Below are positions 8,247 to 16,108 of a stretch of DNA of 36,297 nucleotides, piece after piece. Positions within the stretch are counted from its first letter, which is position 1; every line of letters begins with the position of its first letter. The stretch spans positions 1-36,297 of the forward strand of contig CALXPV010000009.1 of assembly GCA_944390295.1 (NCBI GenBank). Direction: 5' to 3'. This DNA comes from an uncultured Clostridia bacterium. Its GTDB lineage: Bacteria; Bacillota; Clostridia; TANB77; CAG-508. Under the pieces are notes generated by a model that searched no databases, was not told where the DNA came from, and was given only the letters and a program-made list of their open reading frames with translations. Made by a program: the position numbers and the translations under genes.

Positions 8247-9314
8247 ATGGCAGGAAAAAGGTTAAAGGAAGAGGAACACAAAAGTAAAGGTAAAGTAATT
8301 GCGTTTTTTATAATAATTTTAATATTTGCTTTATTAGGAGCAGGATATTATTATTTTGAAATATATAATAAGGCAGAAGTTGGCGCTGAAACAAACATTT
8401 TAGAGCCACAAATTACAGAAGACCTTAAGCCAGAACAAGAAAGCATATTTTCTGGAGATGAAAGACCAATTGCAGTAATGATAGATAATCATAAAGGTGC
8501 TTGGCCACAAGCTGGATTAAATGAAGCATATAGTGTTTATGAAATTATAGTAGAAGGTGGAGAAACTAGGTTAATGGCTTTATTTAAAGGTGTTGATTTA
8601 GACGAGATAGGACCAGTACGTAGTTCTAGACATTATTTCTTAGATTATGCTTTAGAAAATGATGCAATTTATGCACATTATGGATGGAGCCCAAAAGCAA
8701 AAACTGATATTAGTAAATTAGATGTAGATAATATAAATGGAATAACAGAAAGTTCTTCTAGTTTTTGGAGAACAAAATCAAAAGCTGCACCACATAATGT
8801 ATTTACAAGTACAAAGAAAATAAAAGAAATAGCTGAAAATAAAGGATATAGTTTAACATCTGATGAAGAAAGTGTTCTAAATTATACATTTGATGAAGTT
8901 AATTTAGAAGATGGAATAGATGCTAATACTGTAACTATACCATATTCAGATTTACATACAACAAGTTATAAATATGATGCAGAAACTAAAAGATATGTGC
9001 GTTATGCAAGAGGTAAAAAACAAACTGATTATGAAACAAAAGATCCTATTACAACTAAAAATATAATAATTACATTTGTAGAAAATTCAAGACTTAATGA
9101 TGGAACAAAAAAAGACAGACAAACAATAGATAACATTGGAACATGTAATGGATATTATATAACAAATGGAAAAGCAATAAAAATTAAATGTACAAAAGAT
9201 TCAAGAAAGAAACAAACAGTTTATAAAGACTTAGATGGGAACGAAATAGAAGTAAATGATGGAAATACATTTTTTAATATATGTCCAATAGATAGTGAAG
9301 TTACATTTGAATAA
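8247..9314 (+). CDS. DUF3048 (YerB-like) membrane-anchored protein
   Basis: The frame extends upstream to TTG 8220, but GGAGGGG at 8237-8243 fixes ATG 8247, giving 355 aa. A short basic N-terminus and one membrane segment (VIAFFIIILIFALLGAGYYYF) place the rest outside the cell. The DUF3048 pattern is clear: RPIAVMIDNHKGAWPQAGL, then YEIIVEGGETRLMALF, then GPVRSSRHYFLDYA and an HYGWSP segment. YerB proteins are spore-former and Gram-positive envelope proteins without a settled biochemical role; many are lipoproteins, whereas this one is a signal anchor. It is the last gene of its operon and is followed by a terminator. Confidence 0.87.
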   Translation: MAGKRLKEEEHKSKGKVIAFFIIILIFALLGAGYYYFEIYNKAEVGAETNILEPQITEDLKPEQESIFSGDERPIAVMIDNHKGAWPQAGLNEAYSVYEIIVEGGETRLMALFKGVDLDEIGPVRSSRHYFLDYALENDAIYAHYGWSPKAKTDISKLDVDNINGITESSSSFWRTKSKAAPHNVFTSTKKIKEIAENKGYSLTSDEESVLNYTFDEVNLEDGIDANTVTIPYSDLHTTSYKYDAETKRYVRYARGKKQTDYETKDPITTKNIIITFVENSRLNDGTKKDRQTIDNIGTCNGYYITNGKAIKIKCTKDSRKKQTVYKDLDGNEIEVNDGNTFFNICPIDSEVTFE

Positions 9315-9321
9315 GATATTT

Positions 9322-9358
9322 AAAGGCTAGTTTAGATTTTACATCTAACTAGTCTTTT
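9322..9358 (+). terminator. Terminator of the pdaA-DUF3048 operon
   Basis: Hairpin with arms GGCTAGTTTAGAT and ATCTAACTAGTC (one bulge or mismatch) followed by TTTT. Confidence 0.8.
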
Positions 9359-9502
9359 GACTTTTAAATATAATGATAATCTAATATTTTGCTGGATTTA
9401 AAAGCATATATGTGATAAAATAATTTCGAAAAAATTGAATTAAAATCAAGTTTCTACAAAAAAATAAATTATGATATGTTATTATAAGAAAGGAAAATAT
9501 AA

Positions 9503-10405
9503 ATGGCAAAATTTAAATCAGGATTTGTAGCAATAATAGGAAAAACAAATGTTGGAAAGTCAACATTAATTAATAATTTAGTAGGAGAAAAAGTAGCAAT
9601 AACAGTTAATAAATCTCAAACAACTAGAACAGCAATTAGAGCAATAGTAAATAGAAAAAATTCACAAATTATATTCATAGATACTCCAGGAATACATAAA
9701 CCAACAACAAAATTAGGGGAAACAATGTTAGAAACATCATATGGTATTGCAAATGATGTTGATTTAATATTATATATTGTGGATTGCTCTAAAAAAGAAA
9801 TAACAAAAGGTGATAGAATAATTTTAGAAAAAATAAAAGCAATAAATAAAAAGACAATATTGGTATTAAATAAAATAGATTTAATAGATAAAGAAGAAAT
9901 TTTAAAAGTAATAGATATGTATAAAAATGAATATAATTTTGAAGCTGTTATTCCAGTATCTGCATTAAGTAATAAATGGAATGACACAATTTTAGATGAA
10001 ATAGAGAAAAACTTAAAAGAAGGACCAGCATATTATGATATTGATGAATATACAGATCAAACAGCAAGACAATTAGTAGAAGAAGTAATACGAGAGAAAG
10101 CTTTAAAATTTTTAAGTGAAGAAGTTCCTCATGGTATTTATATAGAAGTAGAAAAAATGAAAGATAGAAAAACTACAAAAGGAGAAGACATATACGACGT
10201 AGAAGCAACAATTTATTGCTTAAGAAATTCACATAAAGGAATTATTATCGGAAAAAATGGTAGTATGCTAAAAAGAATTGTAACTGGTGCTAGAATTGAA
10301 TTAGAAAAGATGCTAGGTATGAAAATTAACTTGAAAGTATGGGTGAAAGTAAAAGAGGATTGGCAGGACAAAGATAATATTGTTAAGAAGTTTAAATTCA
10401 ACTAA
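9503..10405 (+). CDS. era: GTPase Era
   Basis: Era is an essential GTPase that binds 16S rRNA near its 3' end and acts in 30S assembly. G1 is GKTNVGKST (13-21), G3 is DTPG (60-63), G4 is NKID (123-126) and G5 is VSAL. The C-terminal KH domain contains GIIIGKNGSMLKRI at about 245-258. Length 300 aa is standard. RBS AAAGGAAA precedes the ATG. It is separated from dgkA by the DUF3048 gene and a terminator, and so probably has its own promoter in 9359-9490; I could not pick one clear -35/-10 pair there. Confidence 0.97.
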   Translation: MAKFKSGFVAIIGKTNVGKSTLINNLVGEKVAITVNKSQTTRTAIRAIVNRKNSQIIFIDTPGIHKPTTKLGETMLETSYGIANDVDLILYIVDCSKKEITKGDRIILEKIKAINKKTILVLNKIDLIDKEEILKVIDMYKNEYNFEAVIPVSALSNKWNDTILDEIEKNLKEGPAYYDIDEYTDQTARQLVEEVIREKALKFLSEEVPHGIYIEVEKMKDRKTTKGEDIYDVEATIYCLRNSHKGIIIGKNGSMLKRIVTGARIELEKMLGMKINLKVWVKVKEDWQDKDNIVKKFKFN

Positions 10406-10456
10406 TTGAATAAAAAAACATAAAATACAGAAGATAATGATAAAGGAGATGATATC

Positions 10457-10603
10457 ATGATTAAAAAGATAGCTTGGGATACCTTTAAAAAAACTGGAGA
10501 TATAAACACTTTTATAGAACTTAGCCAAATAAAAGAAATAGAGAAAAAAATAAAGGAAGAAAAGAATGGGAACAATAAAGACAAAAGGAATTATATTAGT
10601 TGA
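10457..10603 (+). CDS. yqzL: YqzL-like small protein (48 aa)
   Basis: A small frame with a strong RBS (AAAGGAG, 10442-10448) starts at ATG 10457 and ends with TGA at 10601-10603. The product begins MIKKIAWDTFKKTGDINTFI. This resembles YqzL, a roughly 47-aa protein of unknown function encoded between era and recO in Bacillus (hydrophobic-W-x-x-F-x-x-T-G-x-h-x-T-Y/F pattern). Position and size also match. It overlaps the first 38 bases of recO in another frame, so the two are probably translationally coupled. Confidence 0.78.
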   Translation: MIKKIAWDTFKKTGDINTFIELSQIKEIEKKIKEEKNGNNKDKRNYIS

Positions 10604-11292
10604 GCGTAATATGGGCGATTTTGACAAAATGTTAACAATGCTTACACCAGGATTAGGAAAAATTTCATGTGCTGCCAGAGGAGCGAAAAGATTTAAAAGT
10701 TCGCTCCTTGTAGGTAGCCAATTTTTATGTTTTGGGGAATATGTTCTATACAAATCGGCATCGACATATTACATAAATTCGTGTGAACCAATAGAGATTT
10801 TTTATAATATAAGAAAAGATTTAGATAAATTAAAATATGCATCACATATTACTAAAATAATAATGGATGTAACAGATGAAAACGAAAATGCATATAAAAT
10901 ATTACAATTATATTTAAATACATTATATATGATTTCAGAAACAGATAAAGATTTAGAATTTGTTTTAGCAGTATTTAAATTAAAATTAATGAATTTATTA
11001 GGATTTACTCCTCAAATTGGGAAATGTTTAAATTGTGGAGAACAAAATGTGGAATATTTTAGTTTAAGAGATAGTGGATTTAAATGCAGTATTTGTGCAA
11101 AACAGGATAAAGGAGCAATCCACACTACAGCACGGAACAATACAAGCAATAAGGTATATTATGCTGGCTCCAATAAAAAAAGTTTTTTCTTTTAATATAG
11201 GAGAAGAAAGCTTAAAGGAATTAAAACTTATTGCAAAGTTATATGTGAATGAAAAATTGGAAAAAGAATATAAAATGGATGATATCTTTTAA
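10566..11292 (+). pseudogene. recO: DNA repair protein RecO, interrupted by a one-base frameshift
   Basis: RecO loads RecA with RecR in recombinational repair. From ATG 10566 (RBS AAGGAAG) the first frame gives the N-terminal OB fold (KTKGIILVERNMGDFDKML) and the helical domain with a zinc knuckle (CLNCG at about 158 and CSIC at about 176), up to KQDKGAI. It then degenerates and stops at 11193-11195. The rest of RecO (GTIQAIRYIMLAPIKKVFSF and EESLKELKLIAKLYVNEKLE) continues in the +1 frame to 11292. The switch lies between about 11118 and 11134. It is not in a homopolymer run and no slippery heptamer is seen. Either a sequencing error or a real disruption is possible; both halves look well preserved. 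Confidence 0.85.
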
Positions 11293-11360
11293 TAAAGAAG
11301 TAACAATCTGTATAAAAATTATAAAATAGAACTAATAAGCTTAAAAAAAGTAAAATAAGC

Positions 11361-11389
11361 TTGAAAAAAAATAGATTAAAATATATAAT
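11361..11389 (+). promoter_or_regulatory. Sigma-A promoter of hpf
   Basis: TTGAAA (11361-11366), exactly 17 bases, TATAAT (11384-11389); close to consensus. It is 46 bases upstream of the hpf ATG. Confidence 0.78.
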
Positions 11390-11435
11390 AAACATATAAC
11401 AAAAGAAAGCATTAAATTCGAGAGGAGAGATTGTT

Positions 11436-11957
11436 ATGAATATAAAAGTAGTAGGAAAGGACTTAGTTGTTACAGATGCAATAAGAGATTATGCAGAAAA
11501 GAAAATGGAAAAGCTATCAAAATACATGGATAATTTTGATGGAACAGTTACAATTAAAGTAGAAGGAAATGAACAAGTAGCAGAATCAAGAGTTTCATAC
11601 CAAGGAATTACATATAAAGCTGTTACTGCACATAAAGATCTATATGCATCTATAGACAAAAATATAGATATATTAGAAGGACAAATTAGAAAAGAAAAAA
11701 CAAAAAAAGAAAGAATGGAAAAAGATGCAAGTATTAGAGTTTCTCAAGAAGAAATTGTTGCAGAACCAGAAAATGAAATAATAAAAGAATTATATTATGA
11801 AATAAAACCAATGACACCAGAAGATGCTAAATTAAAATTACAAGAAAAGAAAGGAAACAACTTCTTAACATTTGTTAATTTAGAAAATGGAAAGGTTAAT
11901 GTAATATATAAATTAAAAGATAATAAAAATTATGGTTTAATAGAACCAGAAGCATAA
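11436..11957 (+). CDS. hpf: Long-form ribosome hibernation promoting factor
   Basis: HPF binds the 30S decoding centre and dimerises 70S ribosomes into inactive 100S particles in stationary phase. At 173 aa this is the long form. Residues 1-95 are the ribosome-binding domain (VVGKDLVVTDAIRDYAEKKMEKLSKY). A charged linker follows. The C-terminal dimerisation domain at about 118-173 contains IKPMTPEDAKLKLQE and NFLTFVNLENGKVNVIYK. RBS GAGAGGAGAG precedes the ATG. It is a single-gene unit with its own strong promoter and terminator. Confidence 0.95.
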   Translation: MNIKVVGKDLVVTDAIRDYAEKKMEKLSKYMDNFDGTVTIKVEGNEQVAESRVSYQGITYKAVTAHKDLYASIDKNIDILEGQIRKEKTKKERMEKDASIRVSQEEIVAEPENEIIKELYYEIKPMTPEDAKLKLQEKKGNNFLTFVNLENGKVNVIYKLKDNKNYGLIEPEA

Positions 11958-11963
11958 TATGAA

Positions 11964-12000
11964 AAAGAAGCTTACGTTTGTAGGCTTCTTTCGATTTTTT
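11964..12000 (+). terminator. Terminator of hpf
   Basis: AAGAAGC / GCTTCTT stem with a TTACGTTTGTAG loop region, then TTTCGATTTTTT. Confidence 0.8.
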
Positions 12001-12010
12001 CATACAATAG

Positions 12011-12052
12011 AAAAGAGAAAGTATTAAAATAAAATCTTAATACTTTCTCTTT
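12011..12052 (-). terminator. Probable terminator of the SASP gene (minus strand)
   Basis: A perfect 16-base inverted repeat (AAAGAGAAAGTATTAA, 12012-12027, with 12037-12052) and a 9-base loop. On the minus strand it is followed by TTTTC. It lies about 50 bases past the SASP stop. Confidence 0.65.
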
Positions 12053-12103
12053 ATACTTGTGATATAATTATACTTTAATTAAATAGAATTTAAGGTAGAA
12101 CAA

Positions 12104-12310
12104 CTATTTGTTTAACATTTCGTTTTCATATTTTTGAACCATTTTCTTAACCATGTTTCCACCTATTCTACCAGCATCTCTTGAAGATAGGTCACCATTA
12201 TATCCTTCTTTTAAGTTAACACCAACTTCTGAAGCTACTTCGTATTTGAATTTGTCTAAAGCATTCATTGCTTCTGGAACTAATTTTTTATTTGTATTTG
12301 AATAAGCCAT
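12104..12310 (-). CDS. Alpha/beta-type small acid-soluble spore protein (SASP)
   Basis: These proteins coat and protect spore DNA and are degraded by the Gpr protease at germination. This 68-aa protein has both family blocks: ALDKFKYEVASEVGVNL, which contains the Gpr cleavage region (KYEVASE), and GDLSSRDAGRIGGNMVKKMV near the C-terminus. RBS GGAGGTG is at 12321-12327 on the minus strand. A sigma-G-type promoter is visible upstream, fitting forespore expression. It is monocistronic. Confidence 0.96.
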   Translation of the reverse strand: MAYSNTNKKLVPEAMNALDKFKYEVASEVGVNLKEGYNGDLSSRDAGRIGGNMVKKMVQKYENEMLNK

Positions 12311-12377
12311 TTTAAAATTTCACCTCCGGATTGTAAAAAAATATTTGTCTGAAAAAACATTTTGTCTTTTCAATATA

Positions 12378-12406
12378 TATGATGTGTAAATTGCAAAAAA
12401 ATATTC
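12378..12406 (-). promoter_or_regulatory. Candidate sigma-G promoter of the SASP gene
   Basis: On the minus strand GAATA (12406-12402), 17 bases, CATCATA (12384-12378). This matches the sigma-F/sigma-G pattern GHATR - 17/18 - CATNNTA. It lies 68 bases upstream of the start codon. Confidence 0.6.
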
Positions 12407-12497
12407 TGGTAAAAATTTGAAAAAATTAAATATATATTGTAAAAAAAAGTATAATAATATATATTATTATAATAAGAAAAAGGAAAGGATAAAAAAT

Positions 12498-13370
12498 ATG
12501 TATAAATTAATAACAATAGATTTAGACGGAACATTATTAAATAGATATGGAGAAGTTACAGAATATACAAAAGACATTATAAAAAAAACGACTAATAAAG
12601 GTGTATTAGTGGTACTTGCTTCAGGAAGAATATCAGAATCTGTTTTAACAATTGCCAAAGAAATCGGGGCAGATAAATATTACATTTCGGGAAATGGTTC
12701 TGTATTATATGATATGCAAAAAGATGAAATTTTATATGAAAATTATCTAACAAAAGAAAAAGTTTTAGAAATAATTGAATTATGTGATAAAAATAGTATT
12801 TATTATAATATTTACACAGAAAATGCAGTTCTTGCAAAATCATTAAATTATAATGTAGCATTTTATAATTATGAAAATACGAAAAAAAGTAGTGATAAAA
12901 AGACTGATATAAATATAGTAGAAGATATGTATAATTATATAAGAAATTCAAACTTAAATAAATTTTTAAAAATTACTATTTGCGACGAGAATAAGATAGT
13001 ATTTTCAAGTATATTAAGAAAAATAAAAAATATTTCAGATATAGATGTACTAGAGGTTTCGCACATGTCACAAAAGAAAATAAAAACAGGAACTAAAGAA
13101 GTTGAAGTTGGATATTTTTATACAGAAGTTTCAAGTAAAAATGTTGATAAATGGTTTGCGATAGAAAAAGTTATGGAATTAGAAAATATAAAAAAAGAAG
13201 AAGTAATGGCACTTGGAGATAACAACAATGATATTGTTATGATAAAAAATGCAGGACTTGGCGTAGCAATGGGGCATAGTAATGAACAAGTAAAAAAAGT
13301 AGCCGATTATATAACTGTAGATAATAATGAAGATGGTGTGGCAAAAGCGATAGAGAGATATGTTTTATAA
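12498..13370 (+). CDS. Cof-type HAD-superfamily phosphatase
   Basis: The frame is open from 12417, but AGGAAAGGAT at 12481-12490 sets the start at ATG 12498 (290 aa). Motif I is DLDGTLLN with nucleophile D8 and acid D10. Motif II is in VLASGR. The cap domain is of the Cof (type IIB) kind. Motif IV is LGDNNND (D241 and D245), followed by MIKNAGLGVAMGHSNEQVK. Such enzymes dephosphorylate sugar phosphates, flavin or other small phosphorylated metabolites; the substrate cannot be told from sequence. A TATAAT at 12450-12455 is a likely -10 element. It is divergent from the SASP gene. Confidence 0.92.
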   Translation: MYKLITIDLDGTLLNRYGEVTEYTKDIIKKTTNKGVLVVLASGRISESVLTIAKEIGADKYYISGNGSVLYDMQKDEILYENYLTKEKVLEIIELCDKNSIYYNIYTENAVLAKSLNYNVAFYNYENTKKSSDKKTDINIVEDMYNYIRNSNLNKFLKITICDENKIVFSSILRKIKNISDIDVLEVSHMSQKKIKTGTKEVEVGYFYTEVSSKNVDKWFAIEKVMELENIKKEEVMALGDNNNDIVMIKNAGLGVAMGHSNEQVKKVADYITVDNNEDGVAKAIERYVL

Positions 13371-13425
13371 TGTTACTAATATATTACAAAAATATTATGT
13401 TTCGGTTACAAAAGAGAGAAATATA

Positions 13426-13454
13426 TTGTTTTAAAAGGCCGACTGGTGTAAAAT
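13426..13454 (+). promoter_or_regulatory. Candidate sigma-A promoter of the Tad-like cluster
   Basis: TTGTTT (13426-13431), 17 bases, TAAAAT (13449-13454), 47 bases before the first gene of the cluster. Confidence 0.5.
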
Positions 13455-13501
13455 AAAATCAGATTATATTGAATTTAATAAAAAATAAGGAGGAATAATA
13501 A

Positions 13502-14530
13502 ATGGCTTCAAATCCAATGCAAAGACAAAAAAGAGTATCATTTTTATTAGGTGTTTTAACAATGTTAATTATTGCTGCAATAGTAATAGCATTACTATTT
13601 ATGCAATTAATGAAATTAAAGAAAGAACAAGAAGAGGCATTAGCAGCTTTAACAGATGTATATATAGTAACTGAAGATGTTGCTTCTGGAAATGGACTTC
13701 AAATATCAGCAATTGAAGGTGATCCAAATAGAACTTCAGCAAATGTTTCAGAAGAAACTGCAGATTCTAAAGTGGTTCCTGCAAATATAGCTGTACCATC
13801 AGATTTTCAAGATGAAAATGGAAATGCTAGATCTGATATAGTTGCAAAAATAAATCTAAGTGCAGGAACAATATTAACAAAAGATATGTTAACAGTAAGT
13901 TCAGAAACACTTACAGATGACTTAAGAAAACAAGAATATAATATGTTATCATTACCTGTAGATTTAGTTGATGGAGATTATGTAGATGTTCGTATGCGTT
14001 TATCAAATGGACAAGACTTCATAATTGTATCTAAAAAAGAAGTTTCAATTCCATCAATAGCGGGGGCTCCAGTAAATGGAACAATAACCATAAATCTTGC
14101 TGAAGAAGAAACATTAGCTATGTCTTGTGCAATAGTAGAAGCATATAAAGCAAATGGAATAGAATTATATGTATCAAGATATACAGATCCAGGAATGCAA
14201 GCAGCAGCAACGCCTACATATACAGCAGATGCAGCTACAAGAGAATTAATAAATCAAAATCCAAATATTGTAGAAGAAGCAAAAGCAGCATTAGCAGAAA
14301 GATATAATAATCAAAACAATATAAGAATAAGAGAAAACTATATTAATGGAGAACTAAATAAAATAGAAGAAGAACAAAGAATGTCAAATCTACAAACTAG
14401 TGTTCAAGAACATATGGAATCACAAAGAGAATTAAGACAACAATACTTACAATCACTTGAAGATGCAGCGGCTGCAGCAGATGCATCAGCAAGTTCTTCA
14501 AGTTCAAGTAATACTACAACAGAGGAATAA
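13502..14530 (+). CDS. cpaB: CpaB/SAF-domain pilus assembly protein
   Basis: First gene of the Tad-like cluster. Residues 14-37 form a membrane anchor after a short basic N-terminus. A SAF-like domain follows: VYIVTEDVASGNGLQ at about 52-66, then IVAKINLSAGTILTKDML at about 118-135. A segment with LPVDLVDGDYVDVRMRLSNGQDFIIVSKKEV is typical of the RcpC/CpaB family. In Gram-negatives these proteins sit in the periplasm near the secretin; in Gram-positives the role is less clear. The C-terminal third is a long Gln/Asn/Glu-rich helix ending in an Ala-rich and Ser/Thr tail (SSSSSSNTTTEE). RBS AAGGAGGAA gives a firm start. Length is 342 aa. Confidence 0.8.
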   Translation: MASNPMQRQKRVSFLLGVLTMLIIAAIVIALLFMQLMKLKKEQEEALAALTDVYIVTEDVASGNGLQISAIEGDPNRTSANVSEETADSKVVPANIAVPSDFQDENGNARSDIVAKINLSAGTILTKDMLTVSSETLTDDLRKQEYNMLSLPVDLVDGDYVDVRMRLSNGQDFIIVSKKEVSIPSIAGAPVNGTITINLAEEETLAMSCAIVEAYKANGIELYVSRYTDPGMQAAATPTYTADAATRELINQNPNIVEEAKAALAERYNNQNNIRIRENYINGELNKIEEEQRMSNLQTSVQEHMESQRELRQQYLQSLEDAAAAADASASSSSSSNTTTEE

Positions 14531-14543
14531 TATAGGAGGAAAT

Positions 14544-15230
14544 ATGAAAAAAGTAGGATTTATAGGAGCTTACGATAAAACAGATTTAATTTTATATGTT
14601 GCTAAAATCTTAACTGTACTTGGTAAAAAAGTACTAATAGTGGATTCAACAATAACACAAAAAGCAAAATATATTGTACCAGTTTTAAATCCTACTATGT
14701 CTTACATAACAGAATTTGAAGAAATGGACGTAGCAGTAGGATTTAAAGATATAGAAGGAATAGCAGCTTACTTAAATAAACCAATGAATCAATTAGAATA
14801 TGATTATGCATTATTAGATATTGATTGTGCAGAAAATGCAATGAGCTTTGATGTACAAGATTGTATAGAAAACTTTTTTGTAACATCTTTTGATATGTAT
14901 GCAATAAGAAGGGGACTTGAAGCATTAAATATGTTTCAAGTTCCAATAAAAATGACAAAAGTGTTGTTTGCAAAAGAAGCAACAAAAGAAGACGATGATT
15001 ATTTAAACTATTTATCTTTGGGTTCAAAAGTTATATGGAAAGATGAAAGAGTATATTTTCCATTAGAAATGGGAGACCAAGAAGCAATAATAAATAATCA
15101 AAAAATTTCTAAAGTTAGATTTGAAAATTTAACAAATATGTATAGAGATGGATTGGAATATATTGCGAGTAAATTGTTGGGAGATGAAATACCACCATCT
15201 AGAATAAAAAAAGCTATAAAAGAAATTTAA
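14544..15230 (+). CDS. Degenerate ParA/MinD-like protein (TadZ/CpaE-like), copy 1
   Basis: The frame opens upstream, but TAGGAGGAAAT sets ATG 14544 (228 aa). The fold pattern is ParA/MinD: strand VGFIG, helix, then GKKVLIVDST. The P-loop is abnormal: the canonical KGGxGKTT reads IGAYDKTD, keeping K-T but losing the glycines and the signature lysine. YDYALLDID stands where the Walker B strand is expected. TadZ/CpaE proteins are atypical ParA-like ATPases that place the Tad machine in the cell, and this fits by context. It is followed by a second, differently degenerate relative, so the two may form a heterodimer (inference). Confidence 0.72.
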   Translation: MKKVGFIGAYDKTDLILYVAKILTVLGKKVLIVDSTITQKAKYIVPVLNPTMSYITEFEEMDVAVGFKDIEGIAAYLNKPMNQLEYDYALLDIDCAENAMSFDVQDCIENFFVTSFDMYAIRRGLEALNMFQVPIKMTKVLFAKEATKEDDDYLNYLSLGSKVIWKDERVYFPLEMGDQEAIINNQKISKVRFENLTNMYRDGLEYIASKLLGDEIPPSRIKKAIKEI

Positions 15231-15251
15231 TATTATAAAGGAGTATGCAAA

Positions 15252-16085
15252 ATGTCAATAATTTCATTTTGGACAGAAGATACAAAAGAAACAGGTCAAA
15301 CTTCAGTGGCAATAGCTGTCGCAACTCAAATGGCAATACAACATAATAAGAAAATATTATTAATTTCTACATATGCCAATAACAAAGAATTTGATGCTGC
15401 TTTTTGGAAACCACAAGTTGATAGAAAAAACTTATTATCGTTTTTAAATTTAAATAAAAAAGTTGTAGGACTAGAATCTGGTGTAGAAGGATTAATGAAA
15501 ATAGAAGGAACAAATAAACTTACACCAAATTTAATAACAGATTATACAGGAATTATATTTAAAGATAGATTAGAGATTTTATCTGGATATAATGGAGTAC
15601 CTACAACAGCAATTAATGATTTTTATGTGTCATTAATAAAAAAAGCTACAATGGTTTATGATATTGTAATTGTGGATTTGCCAAAGGGAATAAATCAATT
15701 AGCGCAAGACATATTAACAATATCAGATGTTGTGGTTTATGGTATTACACAAAAGCGTCATTCGATAGATGAATATATGTCTTCAAGAAAAGATGGATAT
15801 ACAGCTAAGATGAATAATTTACTTGTTTATATTGGAAGATATGATAAGTTTTCTAAATATACTCAAAAAAATATTTCTAGGACAACTAGAAATAGAGATA
15901 TGTTATATCCAGTAGTATATAATACATTATTTTCAGATGCATGTGATGAGGGAGTAGTTGTAGATTATTTTTTAAGAATGCAAACTGTTACAGATAAAAA
16001 CCGAAATACAGCATTTGTAGATGAGATAAAAGATTTAATAAAAGGGATACTATTTAAAATAGACGAAGTTCTAATGAAAAGATAA
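15252..16085 (+). CDS. Degenerate ParA/MinD-like protein (TadZ/CpaE-like), copy 2
   Basis: A 277-aa protein with a clear ParA-like layout: IISFWTEDTKETGQTSVAIAVA at the N-terminus, KKILLIST, and a Walker B-like VYDIVIVDLPKG near residues 136-147. In the P-loop the segment aligned to GKTT is GQTS, so the catalytic lysine is replaced by glutamine. Copy 1 keeps the lysine and loses the glycines. RBS AAAGGAG precedes the ATG. It lies between copy 1 and the CpaF ATPase and is presumably a localisation or assembly factor for the machine. ATP hydrolysis seems unlikely from this site alone. Confidence 0.72.
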   Translation: MSIISFWTEDTKETGQTSVAIAVATQMAIQHNKKILLISTYANNKEFDAAFWKPQVDRKNLLSFLNLNKKVVGLESGVEGLMKIEGTNKLTPNLITDYTGIIFKDRLEILSGYNGVPTTAINDFYVSLIKKATMVYDIVIVDLPKGINQLAQDILTISDVVVYGITQKRHSIDEYMSSRKDGYTAKMNNLLVYIGRYDKFSKYTQKNISRTTRNRDMLYPVVYNTLFSDACDEGVVVDYFLRMQTVTDKNRNTAFVDEIKDLIKGILFKIDEVLMKR

Positions 16086-16108
16086 ACTTATGGAAGGAGT
16101 TTCAAAAG

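Noticed and set aside
10313..10753. Open frame of 146 codons on the minus strand across era/yqzL/recO
   Set aside because: It is antisense to three recognisable plus-strand genes, and its hydrophobic composition is expected from A-rich coding sequence read in reverse.
12050..12103. Possible promoter TATAAT-like sequence downstream of the SASP gene
   Set aside because: There is no gene to serve in either direction and no matching -35; it is likely chance in A+T-rich DNA.
13371..13501. GGCCGACTGG-containing leader as a possible riboswitch or sigma-D site
   Set aside because: There is no conserved riboswitch core or second stem, and the GCCGAT -10 of sigma-D is not matched. A sigma-A promoter explains the region better.
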